Shown piece by piece: positions 25,807-39,000 of a DNA stretch of 64,000 nucleotides. Both the position numbers and the translations under genes were made by a program. Each line of letters starts with the position of its first letter. Position 1 is the first letter of the stretch. This stretch comes from Christiangramia flava JLT2011 (GTDB lineage Bacteria; Bacteroidota; Bacteroidia; Flavobacteriales; Flavobacteriaceae), in contig NZ_CP016359.1 of the NCBI RefSeq assembly GCF_001951155.1, positions 3,682,001 through 3,746,000 of the forward strand, given 5' to 3'. The notes beneath the pieces were generated by a model that had not been told where the DNA came from, did not search any database, and was given only the letters and a program-made list of their open reading frames with translations.

Positions 25807-26482
25807 AGTTCATATTTAGCAAAGTGGAAATCATATTTTTGAAGAATTCCGAAGGAGTTATCTGGTCATTGCAATCAGTGATACTTTTAAAATGTTTGCT
25901 AACAAAATGCTGGTGGAGCGCTCCATCGATAAGTGTCGTAGCTAAACTGTAGGGATAGGCGTAGCTTTCATCGACCTCGATAATCATATCCCGGATTCGT
26001 TTCACGAGTCTTTTGTACAACATGAAATGCCCGTGCTGGTTCTCTTCGTCTACCTTTTTGGTGAGATAAGACTTCGAAGATTCGTTGATAATAATATTGT
26101 TCAGCGCCACCTCATTGATATGTCGAAAACGGATATCTTCTTCCACGGGATGAGCCATCACCTCTACTGCCTTCAGCAGTTTTTCCGAAGCTCCATCGAT
26201 CCCATAGGTGGCGAAGGTCAACTGGTATTCTTTCCAACCCCAGAACCAGGAAGTGATGTACAGCAAAAATTTGTGCTTGTTCTCGAAATATCGGTAGATC
26301 GAACTTTCGTTCGACTGGATTTCGACTCCCAGTTTTTTAAAGGTGAACTTTTCAAAACCGATACGATCGATCAGTAAAATTCCGCTACCGATAATCTTTC
26401 TTCCCAATTCACTGGATTCAGGATCTTTCAGGTAAAGAGAATCACTTACCGAAATCTTGAGATTTTTTAACAACTCATCCAT
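25793..26482 (-). CDS. TetR-family transcriptional regulator
   Basis: A 229-residue regulator with a TetR-type HTH near residues 30-75: GFEKFTFKKLGVEIQSNESSIYRYFENKHKFLLYI. The C-terminal part is a helical ligand domain. It is the first gene of the ABC/HlyD/TolC operon and overlaps the ABC gene, so it probably controls its own operon. A palindrome overlapping its promoter (26507-26521) is a candidate operator. Confidence 0.87.
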   Translation of the reverse strand: MDELLKNLKISVSDSLYLKDPESSELGRKIIGSGILLIDRIGFEKFTFKKLGVEIQSNESSIYRYFENKHKFLLYITSWFWGWKEYQLTFATYGIDGASEKLLKAVEVMAHPVEEDIRFRHINEVALNNIIINESSKSYLTKKVDEENQHGHFMLYKRLVKRIRDMIIEVDESYAYPYSLATTLIDGALHQHFVSKHFKSITDCNDQITPSEFFKNMISTLLNMNYGKE

Positions 26483-26499
26483 TCTAAAAGTATTTCCCT

Positions 26500-26521
26500 C
26501 AAAAATAATAGTGTTACTATT
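26500..26521 (-). promoter_or_regulatory. Candidate promoter and TetR operator
   Basis: The minus strand reads TATTTTTG at 26507-26500, a -7 box match. Directly abutting it is AATAGT-GTT-ACTATT (26507-26521), a perfect 6-bp inverted repeat. An operator touching the -7 box would let the TetR protein repress its own operon. This is inference from position only. Confidence 0.45.
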
Positions 26522-26606
26522 AAAATTAAAAGTTTTACTTTTATTTAACCTTTGTTAAAAGCTATTAAACTGAAAATCAATTAAAACCTTTAAGCAAATG
26601 CCTGGC

Positions 26607-27029
26607 TTATTCCAAGGTTTGAAGTAAAACAACTGTGGTAGTGAAAATGATATGTGCTACGATGAGCTGAAGGTAGAAATTACGAAGATGGATCTTCGGC
26701 GGATCAGGGTTTAGGAAAAACATCAATTGCCAGCCTATGATCCCTAAAATACCTGCTAGAAAACCAATTAAAATAGTATTAAGCACATTTAAGGAAAAAT
26801 TGAACAGATTTTCTGAAAAAAGCATCAGGCCAGCGAAAAAAATTCCGAAGAGAAAATGCACTAACCATCCCAACCATTGCCTATTGGAAGGTGCCAGTTT
26901 TAATGCTGAAGTGCGAATGAGGTGGTTGAGTAATTGCGGTTCTCGAAACTGATGTCCCGTAATTCGTCCACACACATAGCTGAACAAGGTCATGGCTAAA
27001 GTTGCCGGTATGGAATGAAGTATAAACAT
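26607..27029 (-). CDS. Small integral membrane protein, unknown function
   Basis: A 140-residue protein with four predicted membrane helices: near the N-terminus (IPATLAMTLFSYVCG), residues ~52-72, ~80-105 and ~115-136. Charged residues cluster between helices 1 and 2. I recognise no enzymatic motif. It stands alone between the TetR operon and the catalase gene; the catalase terminator lies just upstream of its start. Confidence 0.65.
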   Translation of the reverse strand: MFILHSIPATLAMTLFSYVCGRITGHQFREPQLLNHLIRTSALKLAPSNRQWLGWLVHFLFGIFFAGLMLFSENLFNFSLNVLNTILIGFLAGILGIIGWQLMFFLNPDPPKIHLRNFYLQLIVAHIIFTTTVVLLQTLE

Positions 27030-27039
27030 ACAACATATA

Positions 27040-27065
27040 AAAAAGCCGGGAAGATCCCGGCTTAT
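27040..27065 (-). terminator. Terminator of the catalase gene
   Basis: AAGCCGGG (27043-27050) pairs with CCCGGCTT (27056-27063) around AAGAT. On the minus strand a T-run follows. It is seven bases past the katE stop codon. Confidence 0.8.
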
Positions 27066-27069
27066 TGAT

Positions 27070-29199
27070 TTATACAGGGATTTGGTCTACCTGCTTTCGT
27101 CTGTCCCAGTTACGATGCGCCGCGATCTGCTTCACAAAATCAGCTGGTGACTGATCTATTAAAACTGCTTTGTCATCTTTAAAGTCCTTCAGAAAAGTAT
27201 GAGAATAGAATTCTTCTGCGCTACTGTTTGCCGATACCACCTTGCAGTGTTTCAGTGCCTCGTTTACGAATTTCACGGTTTTTGGCGCATTGCTCAGTGC
27301 CTTGGCACTCTTCTCCCCGCCAGCTATATAAACCGCATCATACAACACACTTTCTGTCGTCATAATAGCCGCATCCACATCATGCTCCTTATCGTGATCA
27401 CATTTAACCTTTCCACCGTGTGGCGCTACTAAATGTACCATCGCGTGTTCCTTTTCCAGGGCGTCCTTCATTTTCATGGTTGCTTCACCATCAAAACCAT
27501 CTCCCACCAAAAAGGCAATTTTTCGGGTAGCGATACTGTCCGTTTTGAGGTGGGTAAGACTTAAAGCTTCAGATTTTTCCAGGTAATTCTTCTTTTTTCC
27601 GGGTTGATGTTTTTCCACATCATCGTCAGCTCCTAAGGCCTGGTTTACCGGACCATCTATTTTCTTCGGAATATCCATTCCTAAACCTTCAGCTACCTTT
27701 GAAGCGAGTTCATCATCAATTTGGTTGATGATATACAGCATGCGTTTTTTGATGTGCTCGTAGGTGCATTTTCCCAATTCAAAGGTATAGGCATCTGCTA
27801 CGTGCTCCTTCTCCCAATCGGTCAGACTTCGGTAGAACAAAGCGGGCTGGGAATAGTGATCGCTGAAACTCTCACTGCGAGCTCTTACTTTTTTCGCATC
27901 GATTCGCTCTTCGTAAGAAGTAAAGCCACCTTCGGCCATTTTTGCCAAATGCGGACAGCCACCTCCAATAGAATTCGGGAAATAGGCGGTCTTACCTTTA
28001 TTGATCGTCATACGCATATGAGCGTCACGCTGGTTATTATGGGTTTCATTTACCGGGCGATTGATAGGAATCTCGTGGAAATTTGGACTTCCGAGTCGGG
28101 ATAATTGCGTATCGGTATACGAGAATAATCGGCCCTGCAATAACGGATCGTTGGTAAAATCAATTCCAGGGACGACATGGCCTGGGTGAAAGGCTACCTG
28201 TTCTGTTTCTGCAAAGAAATTATCAGGGTTACGATTCAGCGTCATTTTCCCTACGATCTTCACCGGCACCATTTCTTCCGGAATCAGTTTTGTGGGATCC
28301 AACAGGTCAAAATCAAATTTATGTTCGTCTTCTTCCGGAACGATCTGCATACCCAATTCCCATTCCGGAAATTGTCCTGAGTCAATAGCATCCCAAAGGT
28401 CTCGACGGTGGAAATCTGCATCAGCTCCATGAATTTTAACCGCTTCGTCCCAGGTGATCGAATGTGTGCCCTGTAACGGTTTCCAATGGAATTTGACAAA
28501 ATGTGATTTTCCTTCCGCATTAACCAGTCTGAAAGTATGAATTCCGAAACCTTCCATCATCCGTAAACTTCTGGGAATTGCACGATCGCTCATGACCCAG
28601 ATGTGGTTATGCAGTGTTTCTGTGGTGTGAGATACAAAATCATAAAATGTATCGTGGGCTGATGCCGCCTGCGGAATTTCCCTGTCTGGTTCCGGCTTTA
28701 CGGAATGGATAAGATCCGGGAATTTCATCGCATCCTGTATAAAGAAGATCGGCATATTGTTTCCCACCAAATCAAAAATTCCTTCCTCGGTATAGAATTT
28801 AACTGCAAAACCTCGCACATCCCTTGCCAGGTCTGCCGAACCTTTGGAGCCGGCAACCGTGGAAAATCTAACGAAGACCGGAGTTTTCCTGGAAGTATCA
28901 GTAAAAATCCCGGCACGGGTATATTCTTCAAGTCCTTCGTATAGTTCAAAATATCCGTGAGCACCACTTCCCCGAGCATGCACAATTCTTTCCGGAATAC
29001 GTTCGTGGTCAAAATGGGTGATCTTCTCCCTTAAAATAAAATCTTCCAGTAAAGAAGCCCCCCGTTCACCTGCTTTCAGGGAATTATTGGTGTCATTCAC
29101 CTTTACGCCCTGATTAGTCGTCATGGTCTTTCCTTCGGCGTTTTTGGTATTCGCCTTTAGATCCTGACTTTTAGCATTTTCTTTTTTTTCATCACTCAT
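27070..29199 (-). CDS. katE: Monofunctional catalase, large-subunit (HPII/KatE) type
   Basis: A 709-residue haem catalase that breaks down hydrogen peroxide. Catalytic His74 lies in [12 protein letters not shown] and Asn147 in [15 protein letters not shown]; the proximal haem Tyr is in [10 protein letters not shown]. The extra C-terminal ~170 residues (from about [14 protein letters not shown]) form the flavodoxin/GATase-like domain that distinguishes large-subunit catalases. The polar N-terminal extension rich in Lys and Asn also fits. It is transcribed alone with its own terminator. The call is secure. Confidence 0.95.
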   Translation of the reverse strand: MSDEKKENAKSQDLKANTKNAEGKTMTTNQGVKVNDTNNSLKAGERGASLLEDFILREKITHFDHERIPERIVHARGSGAHGYFELYEGLEEYTRAGIFTDTSRKTPVFVRFSTVAGSKGSADLARDVRGFAVKFYTEEGIFDLVGNNMPIFFIQDAMKFPDLIHSVKPEPDREIPQAASAHDTFYDFVSHTTETLHNHIWVMSDRAIPRSLRMMEGFGIHTFRLVNAEGKSHFVKFHWKPLQGTHSITWDEAVKIHGADADFHRRDLWDAIDSGQFPEWELGMQIVPEEDEHKFDFDLLDPTKLIPEEMVPVKIVGKMTLNRNPDNFFAETEQVAFHPGHVVPGIDFTNDPLLQGRLFSYTDTQLSRLGSPNFHEIPINRPVNETHNNQRDAHMRMTINKGKTAYFPNSIGGGCPHLAKMAEGGFTSYEERIDAKKVRARSESFSDHYSQPALFYRSLTDWEKEHVADAYTFELGKCTYEHIKKRMLYIINQIDDELASKVAEGLGMDIPKKIDGPVNQALGADDDVEKHQPGKKKNYLEKSEALSLTHLKTDSIATRKIAFLVGDGFDGEATMKMKDALEKEHAMVHLVAPHGGKVKCDHDKEHDVDAAIMTTESVLYDAVYIAGGEKSAKALSNAPKTVKFVNEALKHCKVVSANSSAEEFYSHTFLKDFKDDKAVLIDQSPADFVKQIAAHRNWDRRKQVDQIPV

Positions 29200-29353
29200 T
29201 GTTGATCTTTTTAGGTTTTGAATTAGGTCTTTCCAAATTAGCTATTAAACCTGAGCCCGATGAACTCAAAAGCTACAGCAATGTGCGTCTTGGGAGAGAT
29301 TTAACGCTTTGAGATGGACTATAACATAAGATTAAGAGAATACCTTGAAAAGC

Positions 29354-29386
29354 AAACAACCCGGAAGTGGCCTTCCAGGTTGTTTT
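29354..29386 (-). terminator. Terminator of the SDR gene
   Basis: AAACAACCCGGAAG pairs with CTTCCAGGTTGTTT with one mismatch, in the gap between the SDR stop (29405) and the catalase start. Confidence 0.65.
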
Positions 29387-29404
29387 GTAAATTTTAAATA
29401 GCGA

Positions 29405-30136
29405 TCAGGATTTCCCGGTAGGTTTCAGCATGAGTTCATTCACATTGACAGAATTGGGTTGCGAGAGCGCATAGTATACGGCATCAGCAATATCTTCAGT
29501 AGACATTTTTGCTTCATCGCCGCCGTAATCTTTATCTTCCAGCAATTCCTCATCGGTTATATCTTCCCGAAGATCAGTATCTACCGTTCCAGGCTCAATA
29601 GACGTCACCCTGATATTGAATTCCGGAGAAAGTTCCATCCGCATGGCCCTGGATAATTCAATTACTGCAGCTTTAGAAGCACCATATACGGCACCGCCCT
29701 GTAAGATTTCCTGTCCGTCAACAGAGGCAATATTTACTATATGCCCGGCTTTCTGATCTTTCATAGACGGCAATACTTCGTGAACACAACGCAAAGTTCC
29801 TTTTACATTCACTTCGATCGTCTCCAGCCACTCGTCCAGATGCCTGTTTTTCAAATAAGTAAGTGGCATCACCCCGGCGGCATTGACCAGAATATCAATT
29901 TTACCAAATTCTTTTAAAGTTTTTTCAAAGCCTGCAGCCACATTATTAGACTGGCTAACATCCATCTCCACGATAATCGAATCATTAAGTAAGGATTGCT
30001 GCACTTCTTCCAGCCTTTCCAGGTTGCGCCCGGCAAGTGCTACTGTACAGTTTGCTGCGGAAAGTTTTTGAGCGATCGCACTTCCAATTCCTCCACTGGC
30101 ACCTGTTACCAGTGCCGTTTTTCCATTCAAATTCAT
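29405..30136 (-). CDS. SDR-family NAD(P)-dependent oxidoreductase
   Basis: A 243-residue classical short-chain dehydrogenase. It has TGASGGIGSAIA at the N-terminus, NAAG, a catalytic Ser in NIASVDG, and YGASKAA with the catalytic Tyr and Lys. The motif layout resembles YdfG/serine-dehydrogenase-like SDRs (IEPGTVDTDL). I chose MNLNGKTALVTG at 30136; an upstream in-frame ATG at 30178 adds 14 residues not typical of the family. The substrate is unknown. Confidence 0.85.
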   Translation of the reverse strand: MNLNGKTALVTGASGGIGSAIAQKLSAANCTVALAGRNLERLEEVQQSLLNDSIIVEMDVSQSNNVAAGFEKTLKEFGKIDILVNAAGVMPLTYLKNRHLDEWLETIEVNVKGTLRCVHEVLPSMKDQKAGHIVNIASVDGQEILQGGAVYGASKAAVIELSRAMRMELSPEFNIRVTSIEPGTVDTDLREDITDEELLEDKDYGGDEAKMSTEDIADAVYYALSQPNSVNVNELMLKPTGKS

Positions 30137-30256
30137 CTTTTTATTTTTCAATTTCGTTTCAATTGAAGGAAAGGCCAAAAAAATTAAAGCTTCTTAACCC
30201 TGAATTTGAATCCTATCTTAAAATTTCCGATCAATTACCCGTCAGTTTAAAAAAGT

Positions 30257-31270
30257 TTAAGAATTGGGTTTACTGAAAATGTGATGCTGGGTGGCCGTAA
30301 AGTAATCCCGAAATACCTGGTTGATGGGTTGATCATAACTGGCCGCCCGAATGCCCAATTTCGGAAATATCGCGATCAGTTCTTCGGAAAGTTCCCGAAC
30401 AGCACTTGCAGCGGTTTCATGGATTGGAGAAATTTCAGCGGTAAGTGGTTTCCCAGAATTCAGGCTCGCGGTAACCTCTTCCGCCATACTGAGAAGCTGA
30501 GCAAACTGTTCTGCTGATTTTACTTTCAAAACCTGTATGCCTGGATTTTCCGAAAACCTTTCAGCTTCTTCACAAAAATGACAGGCCATACCAATATAAT
30601 TCACCCATAGCGTCAAATCGGCAAAAATCGAAAAAGGAATTTGATATAGGCTTCCTGACTGTTTTACCTCGTCATACTTAAAACTGAAGTTCCCGTGCAG
30701 CTTCACCGCGTCCACTTCGAACGAATTCGTCACCGTAGCTTTAAGACCCATAGTTTTCCAGTCCTGAACGATCCTGACCTGATCTTTAGGCAGGATGAAT
30801 GACCGAAACTGCTTTTCGCCATTTTCATCATAGACAAAATCGCCATTTTTGACAAGATGAGCGTTCAAGGTGAAATGAGAAAGGTAACATGAACCGGTGG
30901 CGTATTTCCATTTACCAGAGATGATATAATTATCGCCCAATTGTTCAGCAGTTCCGGTTACCGACCCGCTGCCACCAAGGCACACTCGGGAATCGCTTCG
31001 GAAGATCTGCCCAGCGGCAATATCATCCAGATTTCCGACGAAAAAATTGGCGCCGCTGCAAAGAGTAACCGTCCATCCCAGGCTGCCATCGGTCTCTGAT
31101 AATTTTTTCAGTAATTTTAAACCTTCCGAAAAAGATAATTCGCTACAGCCAAATTTCTTCGGAACCCAAATATTCCACCAGTTTTCCTTATCGATTTGCT
31201 CAAGAAGGGAAAGGTGAAATTCTTCCAACTGAAAACAATCTGCTCTAAGCTTTTGCCAATTCATGCTCAT
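30257..31270 (-). CDS. Acyl-CoA dehydrogenase-fold flavoprotein in a TPP-riboswitch operon
   Basis: A 337-residue protein with the acyl-CoA dehydrogenase fold. The N-terminal helical part includes WNIWVPKKFGCSELSFSEG and SETDGSLGWTVTLCSG; the middle beta domain has ISGKWKYATGSCYLSHFTLNA and VTNSFEVDAVKL. It resembles DszC/HsaA-type flavin-dependent hydroxylases more than fatty-acyl-CoA dehydrogenases, and no obvious catalytic Glu was identified. It overlaps the PnuC-type gene by 26 bases and so should be transcribed behind the TPP riboswitch. That suggests a link to thiamine salvage, but this is inferred from position only. Confidence 0.75.
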   Translation of the reverse strand: MSMNWQKLRADCFQLEEFHLSLLEQIDKENWWNIWVPKKFGCSELSFSEGLKLLKKLSETDGSLGWTVTLCSGANFFVGNLDDIAAGQIFRSDSRVCLGGSGSVTGTAEQLGDNYIISGKWKYATGSCYLSHFTLNAHLVKNGDFVYDENGEKQFRSFILPKDQVRIVQDWKTMGLKATVTNSFEVDAVKLHGNFSFKYDEVKQSGSLYQIPFSIFADLTLWVNYIGMACHFCEEAERFSENPGIQVLKVKSAEQFAQLLSMAEEVTASLNSGKPLTAEISPIHETAASAVRELSEELIAIFPKLGIRAASYDQPINQVFRDYFTATQHHIFSKPNS

Positions 31271-31841
31271 TTTCTATAATTTTCTTCCATTTTAAATAAC
31301 CTGAAACACCCATTATAAAGAGAAAAACACTGAGTAACGCATACACCTGCAAACCTTTATAGAATAGCAGCGGAATCGCGATACTATTACTGATATTCAG
31401 GAATATCCAGTTTTCCATTTTCCGGTGCGCCATGAGCCACATTCCTGCCCAGGCAAAGGCGCTTACCGCAGCATCCCACAGCGGCACATCAGAATTGGTG
31501 TGATTAGACAGCCAGTAAAGCATCAGTAAAAAACAGCCTGCCACAATACCAAATGCGATAAGCCACTCTTCCCGGGAACTGTAAGTAATTGGTACCGGTG
31601 TACTTTCCCGGCCGTATTTCCAGTAAAGCCAGCCATACACACTCATCCCCAGGTAATAAAGGTGCAGGAGAATATCTGCATACAGCCGTGCCTCGTATAA
31701 AACCCACATCCCGATCACGATAGAAACAATCCCGAAAAGATAGTTGTGAATATTGTTTCTCCTGGAAAGTATAACCTGCACAATACCGAATGCGGTTGCC
31801 AGGCTTTGTAAACCAATCAATTTACCGAAGATATCTTCCAT
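31245..31841 (-). CDS. pnuT: PnuC-family transporter, probably thiamine (PnuT)
   Basis: A 198-residue membrane protein with about seven helices and the PnuC pattern YLGMSVYGWLYWKYG. PnuC proteins take up nicotinamide riboside, but members behind TPP riboswitches (PnuT) transport thiamine. The riboswitch at 31894-31985 immediately upstream supports thiamine as substrate. I chose ATG 31841 (MEDIFGKLIGLQS); an in-frame start at 31877 would add residues lacking the family's hydrophobic start. Confidence 0.85.
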   Translation of the reverse strand: MEDIFGKLIGLQSLATAFGIVQVILSRRNNIHNYLFGIVSIVIGMWVLYEARLYADILLHLYYLGMSVYGWLYWKYGRESTPVPITYSSREEWLIAFGIVAGCFLLMLYWLSNHTNSDVPLWDAAVSAFAWAGMWLMAHRKMENWIFLNISNSIAIPLLFYKGLQVYALLSVFLFIMGVSGYLKWKKIIENEHELAKA

Positions 31842-31893
31842 CTTAAAAATTTCAGTGAGGTGAAGATCCCGCGGCAACTATCATCTGTTTGTT

Positions 31894-31985
31894 GCTGGTT
31901 ATTTCCCTACGCCGGCATTATCCGGATCAGGTGTGGAGCGAACTCCCGGGTATCATCTCAGCCTGCATAGCAAGCACCCCTTTTG
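31894..31985 (-). promoter_or_regulatory. TPP riboswitch (THI element)
   Basis: The minus strand reads GGGGTGC...CAGGCTGAGATGATACCC...ACCTGATCCGGATAATGCCGGCGTAGGGAA, containing all conserved blocks of the TPP aptamer, including CTGAGA and ACCTGATC. It ends about 50 bases before the pnuT ATG. Binding of thiamine pyrophosphate would lower expression of pnuT and the gene behind it. Confidence 0.95.
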
Positions 31986-32018
31986 TCAAAAGTAGGAAGT
32001 TTCCATTAAAACTTAAGC

Positions 32019-32789
32019 TTAATTCTGATTTTCCTGCTGATTGAAAATCTTGCTCAACAGGTTATACAGTTCAGGATGCTTTCTTCGGAAAAGTTTCGGG
32101 CGCTTGAAAAAATATTCACTGGCTACACTGAAAAATTCAATCTTGCTCGTGCCACCATACGGATTGATATCTGAATCTTTTGCCCTGATCTTATCGATTT
32201 CTTCATGCATTAAATTCAACCAGGGAAGCACATATTGTTGTTCCATGATACTTTCCGGAATGCCGTCTACCGCACCATCGGCTTTATCGATCAAATGGAT
32301 GAACTCGTGAATTCCCACATTGGTCTTGGAAGAAGTATTTTCGAAACCGGCGATCAAGGCGGGACGGGAAAGGATCATTTGACGGTTTAACGTACCAGAA
32401 CCCACTTTTCCCAAAATTCGACGGTCCTCTCCTTCGGTTTGATGATCTTCATTAAAGCTATCTTTATACAGAAGTACCTCGCTAATATTCCTGTAACGCA
32501 ATTCCGGAAATCCAAAAAGCGGGATCACTGCGCTACTCGCAACCAGGATCCTGTCCAGATCGTTCACTTCCAACCCTACTCCGGTCACTCGAACATCACT
32601 GAGGAAATACTGTATTTCTTTTTCGAATCTTCGTTTATCAGCAGTTTTGAGGTGGGAATAGAACGCTACCTTTTCTTTCAGGATTTTACGCCATGGCAGG
32701 GGAAAATCAGAAAACTTCCTTTTTCTTTTCAGCCAGATACCGCCAATTATCAAAATGGCGAGAATCAACACCGGGATTACAAATTTCAT
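32019..32789 (-). CDS. M90-family (MtfA-like) zinc-dependent peptidase
   Basis: A 256-residue protein with one N-terminal membrane helix (FVIPVLILAILIIGGIWL) and a peptidase domain. The zinc motif is HEFIHLID (HExxH) in NVGIHEFIHLIDKADG, and the third-ligand region is EFFSVASEYFF. This matches MtfA, an aminopeptidase that acts on Mlc in E. coli; MtfA itself is soluble, so the membrane anchor differs. It stands 23 bases downstream of the beta-galactosidase-like gene and may be cotranscribed. The physiological substrate is unknown. Confidence 0.85.
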   Translation of the reverse strand: MKFVIPVLILAILIIGGIWLKRKRKFSDFPLPWRKILKEKVAFYSHLKTADKRRFEKEIQYFLSDVRVTGVGLEVNDLDRILVASSAVIPLFGFPELRYRNISEVLLYKDSFNEDHQTEGEDRRILGKVGSGTLNRQMILSRPALIAGFENTSSKTNVGIHEFIHLIDKADGAVDGIPESIMEQQYVLPWLNLMHEEIDKIRAKDSDINPYGGTSKIEFFSVASEYFFKRPKLFRRKHPELYNLLSKIFNQQENQN

Positions 32790-32811
32790 CTGGCAATAAT
32801 AGCAAAATTGC

Positions 32812-36765
<3,954 letters not shown>

Positions 36766-37467
36766 TTACTTCCTGTTATCATGATCCTTAAGAATAAAGC
36801 CTTTGCCATGAACGTTTTCAATTGAGAGATTACCGTCATGCTGCAAGTATTTCCGAAGCCTTGAAATAAATACATTTAAACTTTTACGGTTAAAATAATC
36901 GTTCTCTCCCCAAAGTTTTACGAGGATTTCTTTATGTGAAGCCAGCTGATTCTTGTGTTCGATAAGGTGGGCAAGCAAATCAGCCTCTCGCGAAGTTAAC
37001 GAGTAATTTTCCTGGTTGTGCCGTAATTGCTGCGTGTTGGTATCGAGTTCGTAATCCCCTATTTTCAGAAATTCCTGCTCCGGCAATTTTGCTGGCTGTA
37101 AGCGGGAAAGAATTGCCTGTATCCGTGCAACCAGCTCCTCTTCATCGATTGGTTTTTTAATATAATCCACAGCTCCCAGTGAAAATCCTTTCAAAACATC
37201 TATTTTCAAGGAACGGGCCGTCAGGAACAAAAACGGGATTTCGGGAGCAGTTTCTTTCATCTTGCCTGCGATCTCAAAACCATCGATATCCGGGAGCATC
37301 AGATCCAGAATGACCAGCGAAAAGTTCTCCTTTTCCAGCTTATCCAGCGCTAGTTTTCCTCGATTTACCCATTCAATCTCAAAACCTTTGATCTTCAGGT
37401 ACTCGCTAAGCAGATATCCCAGAGATTCGTCATCTTCAACAAGCATTATTTTCGAATCGCTATTCAT
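36766..37467 (-). CDS. OmpR-family response regulator
   Basis: A 233-residue two-component regulator. The receiver domain has the acidic pocket LVEDDES, phospho-acceptor Asp55 in LVILDLMLPD, and a conserved Lys in YIKKP. The C-terminal winged helix (LTSREADLLAHLIEHKN, NVFISRLRKYL) is OmpR/PhoB type. It overlaps the histidine kinase gene by 8 bases, so the two form a pair. Confidence 0.93.
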   Translation of the reverse strand: MNSDSKIMLVEDDESLGYLLSEYLKIKGFEIEWVNRGKLALDKLEKENFSLVILDLMLPDIDGFEIAGKMKETAPEIPFLFLTARSLKIDVLKGFSLGAVDYIKKPIDEEELVARIQAILSRLQPAKLPEQEFLKIGDYELDTNTQQLRHNQENYSLTSREADLLAHLIEHKNQLASHKEILVKLWGENDYFNRKSLNVFISRLRKYLQHDGNLSIENVHGKGFILKDHDNRK

Positions 37468-38728
37468 ATCGCAAAGGTAAAGTTAAACAAATTGTGGTGC
37501 CCTGGTTTTCAAAACTATCCATTTCAATACGGCCTTTGTGCCTTTTCATAATTTCTGAAACATAGCTCAAACCAAGACCATAACCTTTGACACGATGTAA
37601 ATTTCCGTTGGGCACACGGTAGAATTTTTTAAAAATATGCTGCTGTTGCTTGGCTGAAATTCCCATGCCGTTGTCTTTAATACAAATTTGAAGGTGCTTT
37701 CCAATCTTTTCGGCTCGGAGTGCAATCTCGGGTGCTTCGGAATATTTTTTAGCATTATCCAGAATATTGCTAATGGCATTTTCCAAATGAAACTTTTCAG
37801 CTTTCACGATATATTCGGCTCCTTTCAATTCATAGGTGAACTGAAAGTTTTCCACACGAGCCATCGTTTCAAAATCTTCACAGGATTTCTTCAGAAGCGG
37901 ATAAACATCCTGCTCCTCTAATTCGAAAAGCTTTTTCCGGCTTTCCAGGTTTCCGAGTTCCAGGACCTTGTCGATATGTTTTTTCATCCGCTCTACCTGC
38001 TCACGCATCATCTTCAGCACTGTATGCTGCTCTGGTGTTGCACGCTCTTCCAGCAGTTTGGTAGCAAGACCTATTGAAAAAACCGGGGTTTTCAGTTCAT
38101 GGGTGAAATTATTGATGAAATCGTTGGTAGTTGTAATCACATTCCGTTGCCAGTAAAAAGAACGGAGAATCCAGATGATGACCAGGATGATGGCGATAAT
38201 GAATATGAGGCTTGGTAAGGTAAGTCCGTTTAATTGCGATAAGAAATAAGTATTCAGATCATGGAATTGCAACTCAAGAATTATGGGTTTTTCAACCAGC
38301 TCGGGTAAAAATCCTTCCAACAGCATGGGGTATCGAACCAATTGGTCATTGTTTTCATCCAGCATATTCGGTGCTTCGAGACTGATGACAGAATCCCTCG
38401 TGTAAAGCCTGTATGAAAAGTCTGTTTCAATACCATTGCTTACCAGGTCATTTTTAATATAATCATAGAGAAAATGACTGGAAGCATCAATAAGACTGTC
38501 ATTGCTCAGGCGGAAATAATCATCGTGCGTGAAGCTTTGGGCCATCAAAAAGGTTAGCTGATTTTCCACATACAGATCAGCCCGAATATCTTCTATGGCA
38601 TAGGCAATCTTGCGATCAAACTGCACTTTTGCAAGGTTTAACCCAATGCGGAGATACTGGTATTGCACAATGAAAAGCCCCAATACCGAGATCACAAGAA
38701 CACCAATATATAACTGCCTTTTATTCAA
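37460..38728 (-). CDS. Sensor histidine kinase
   Basis: A 422-residue membrane kinase. Helices near residues 6-24 and 172-190 flank a periplasmic sensor of about 145 residues. The phospho-acceptor His210 is in FTHELKTPVFSIG; the N box is NAISNILDNAKKYS, and the G boxes are DNGMGIS and GYGLGLSYV. It partners the response regulator that overlaps it. The signal is unknown; the sensor region has no family I recognise. Confidence 0.92.
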   Translation of the reverse strand: MNKRQLYIGVLVISVLGLFIVQYQYLRIGLNLAKVQFDRKIAYAIEDIRADLYVENQLTFLMAQSFTHDDYFRLSNDSLIDASSHFLYDYIKNDLVSNGIETDFSYRLYTRDSVISLEAPNMLDENNDQLVRYPMLLEGFLPELVEKPIILELQFHDLNTYFLSQLNGLTLPSLIFIIAIILVIIWILRSFYWQRNVITTTNDFINNFTHELKTPVFSIGLATKLLEERATPEQHTVLKMMREQVERMKKHIDKVLELGNLESRKKLFELEEQDVYPLLKKSCEDFETMARVENFQFTYELKGAEYIVKAEKFHLENAISNILDNAKKYSEAPEIALRAEKIGKHLQICIKDNGMGISAKQQQHIFKKFYRVPNGNLHRVKGYGLGLSYVSEIMKRHKGRIEMDSFENQGTTICLTLPLRYE

Positions 38729-38973
38729 AACTGGAACTATATTAATTAAAATTCGCTTTCCGACTTCAAAATTTGAATTTCATTAATATCATTAATCTTT
38801 CATTAATCTTTTTTGACTTCCCCTTAACCGTTTTATAGGCTTTGATGACATAGCTTTGTACTAGTTGTTCGCCTATGGAATGACTTTTGTTTAGAATTCA
38901 TAAGAGGCTCCAAAGGGATAGTATTAAAGCTCACAACACAAACAAGATACTCCTTTTTGAAGTCCCAATAAAA

Positions 38974-38998
38974 AAGCCCGCTTCGTGCGGGCTTCTTT
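38974..38998. terminator. Terminator of the ArnT-like gene
   Basis: AAGCCCGC pairs with GCGGGCTT around TTCGT, with A and T runs on the two sides. It lies just past the stop of the glycosyltransferase at 39001 and could work in both directions. Confidence 0.8.
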
Positions 38999-39000
38999 TT

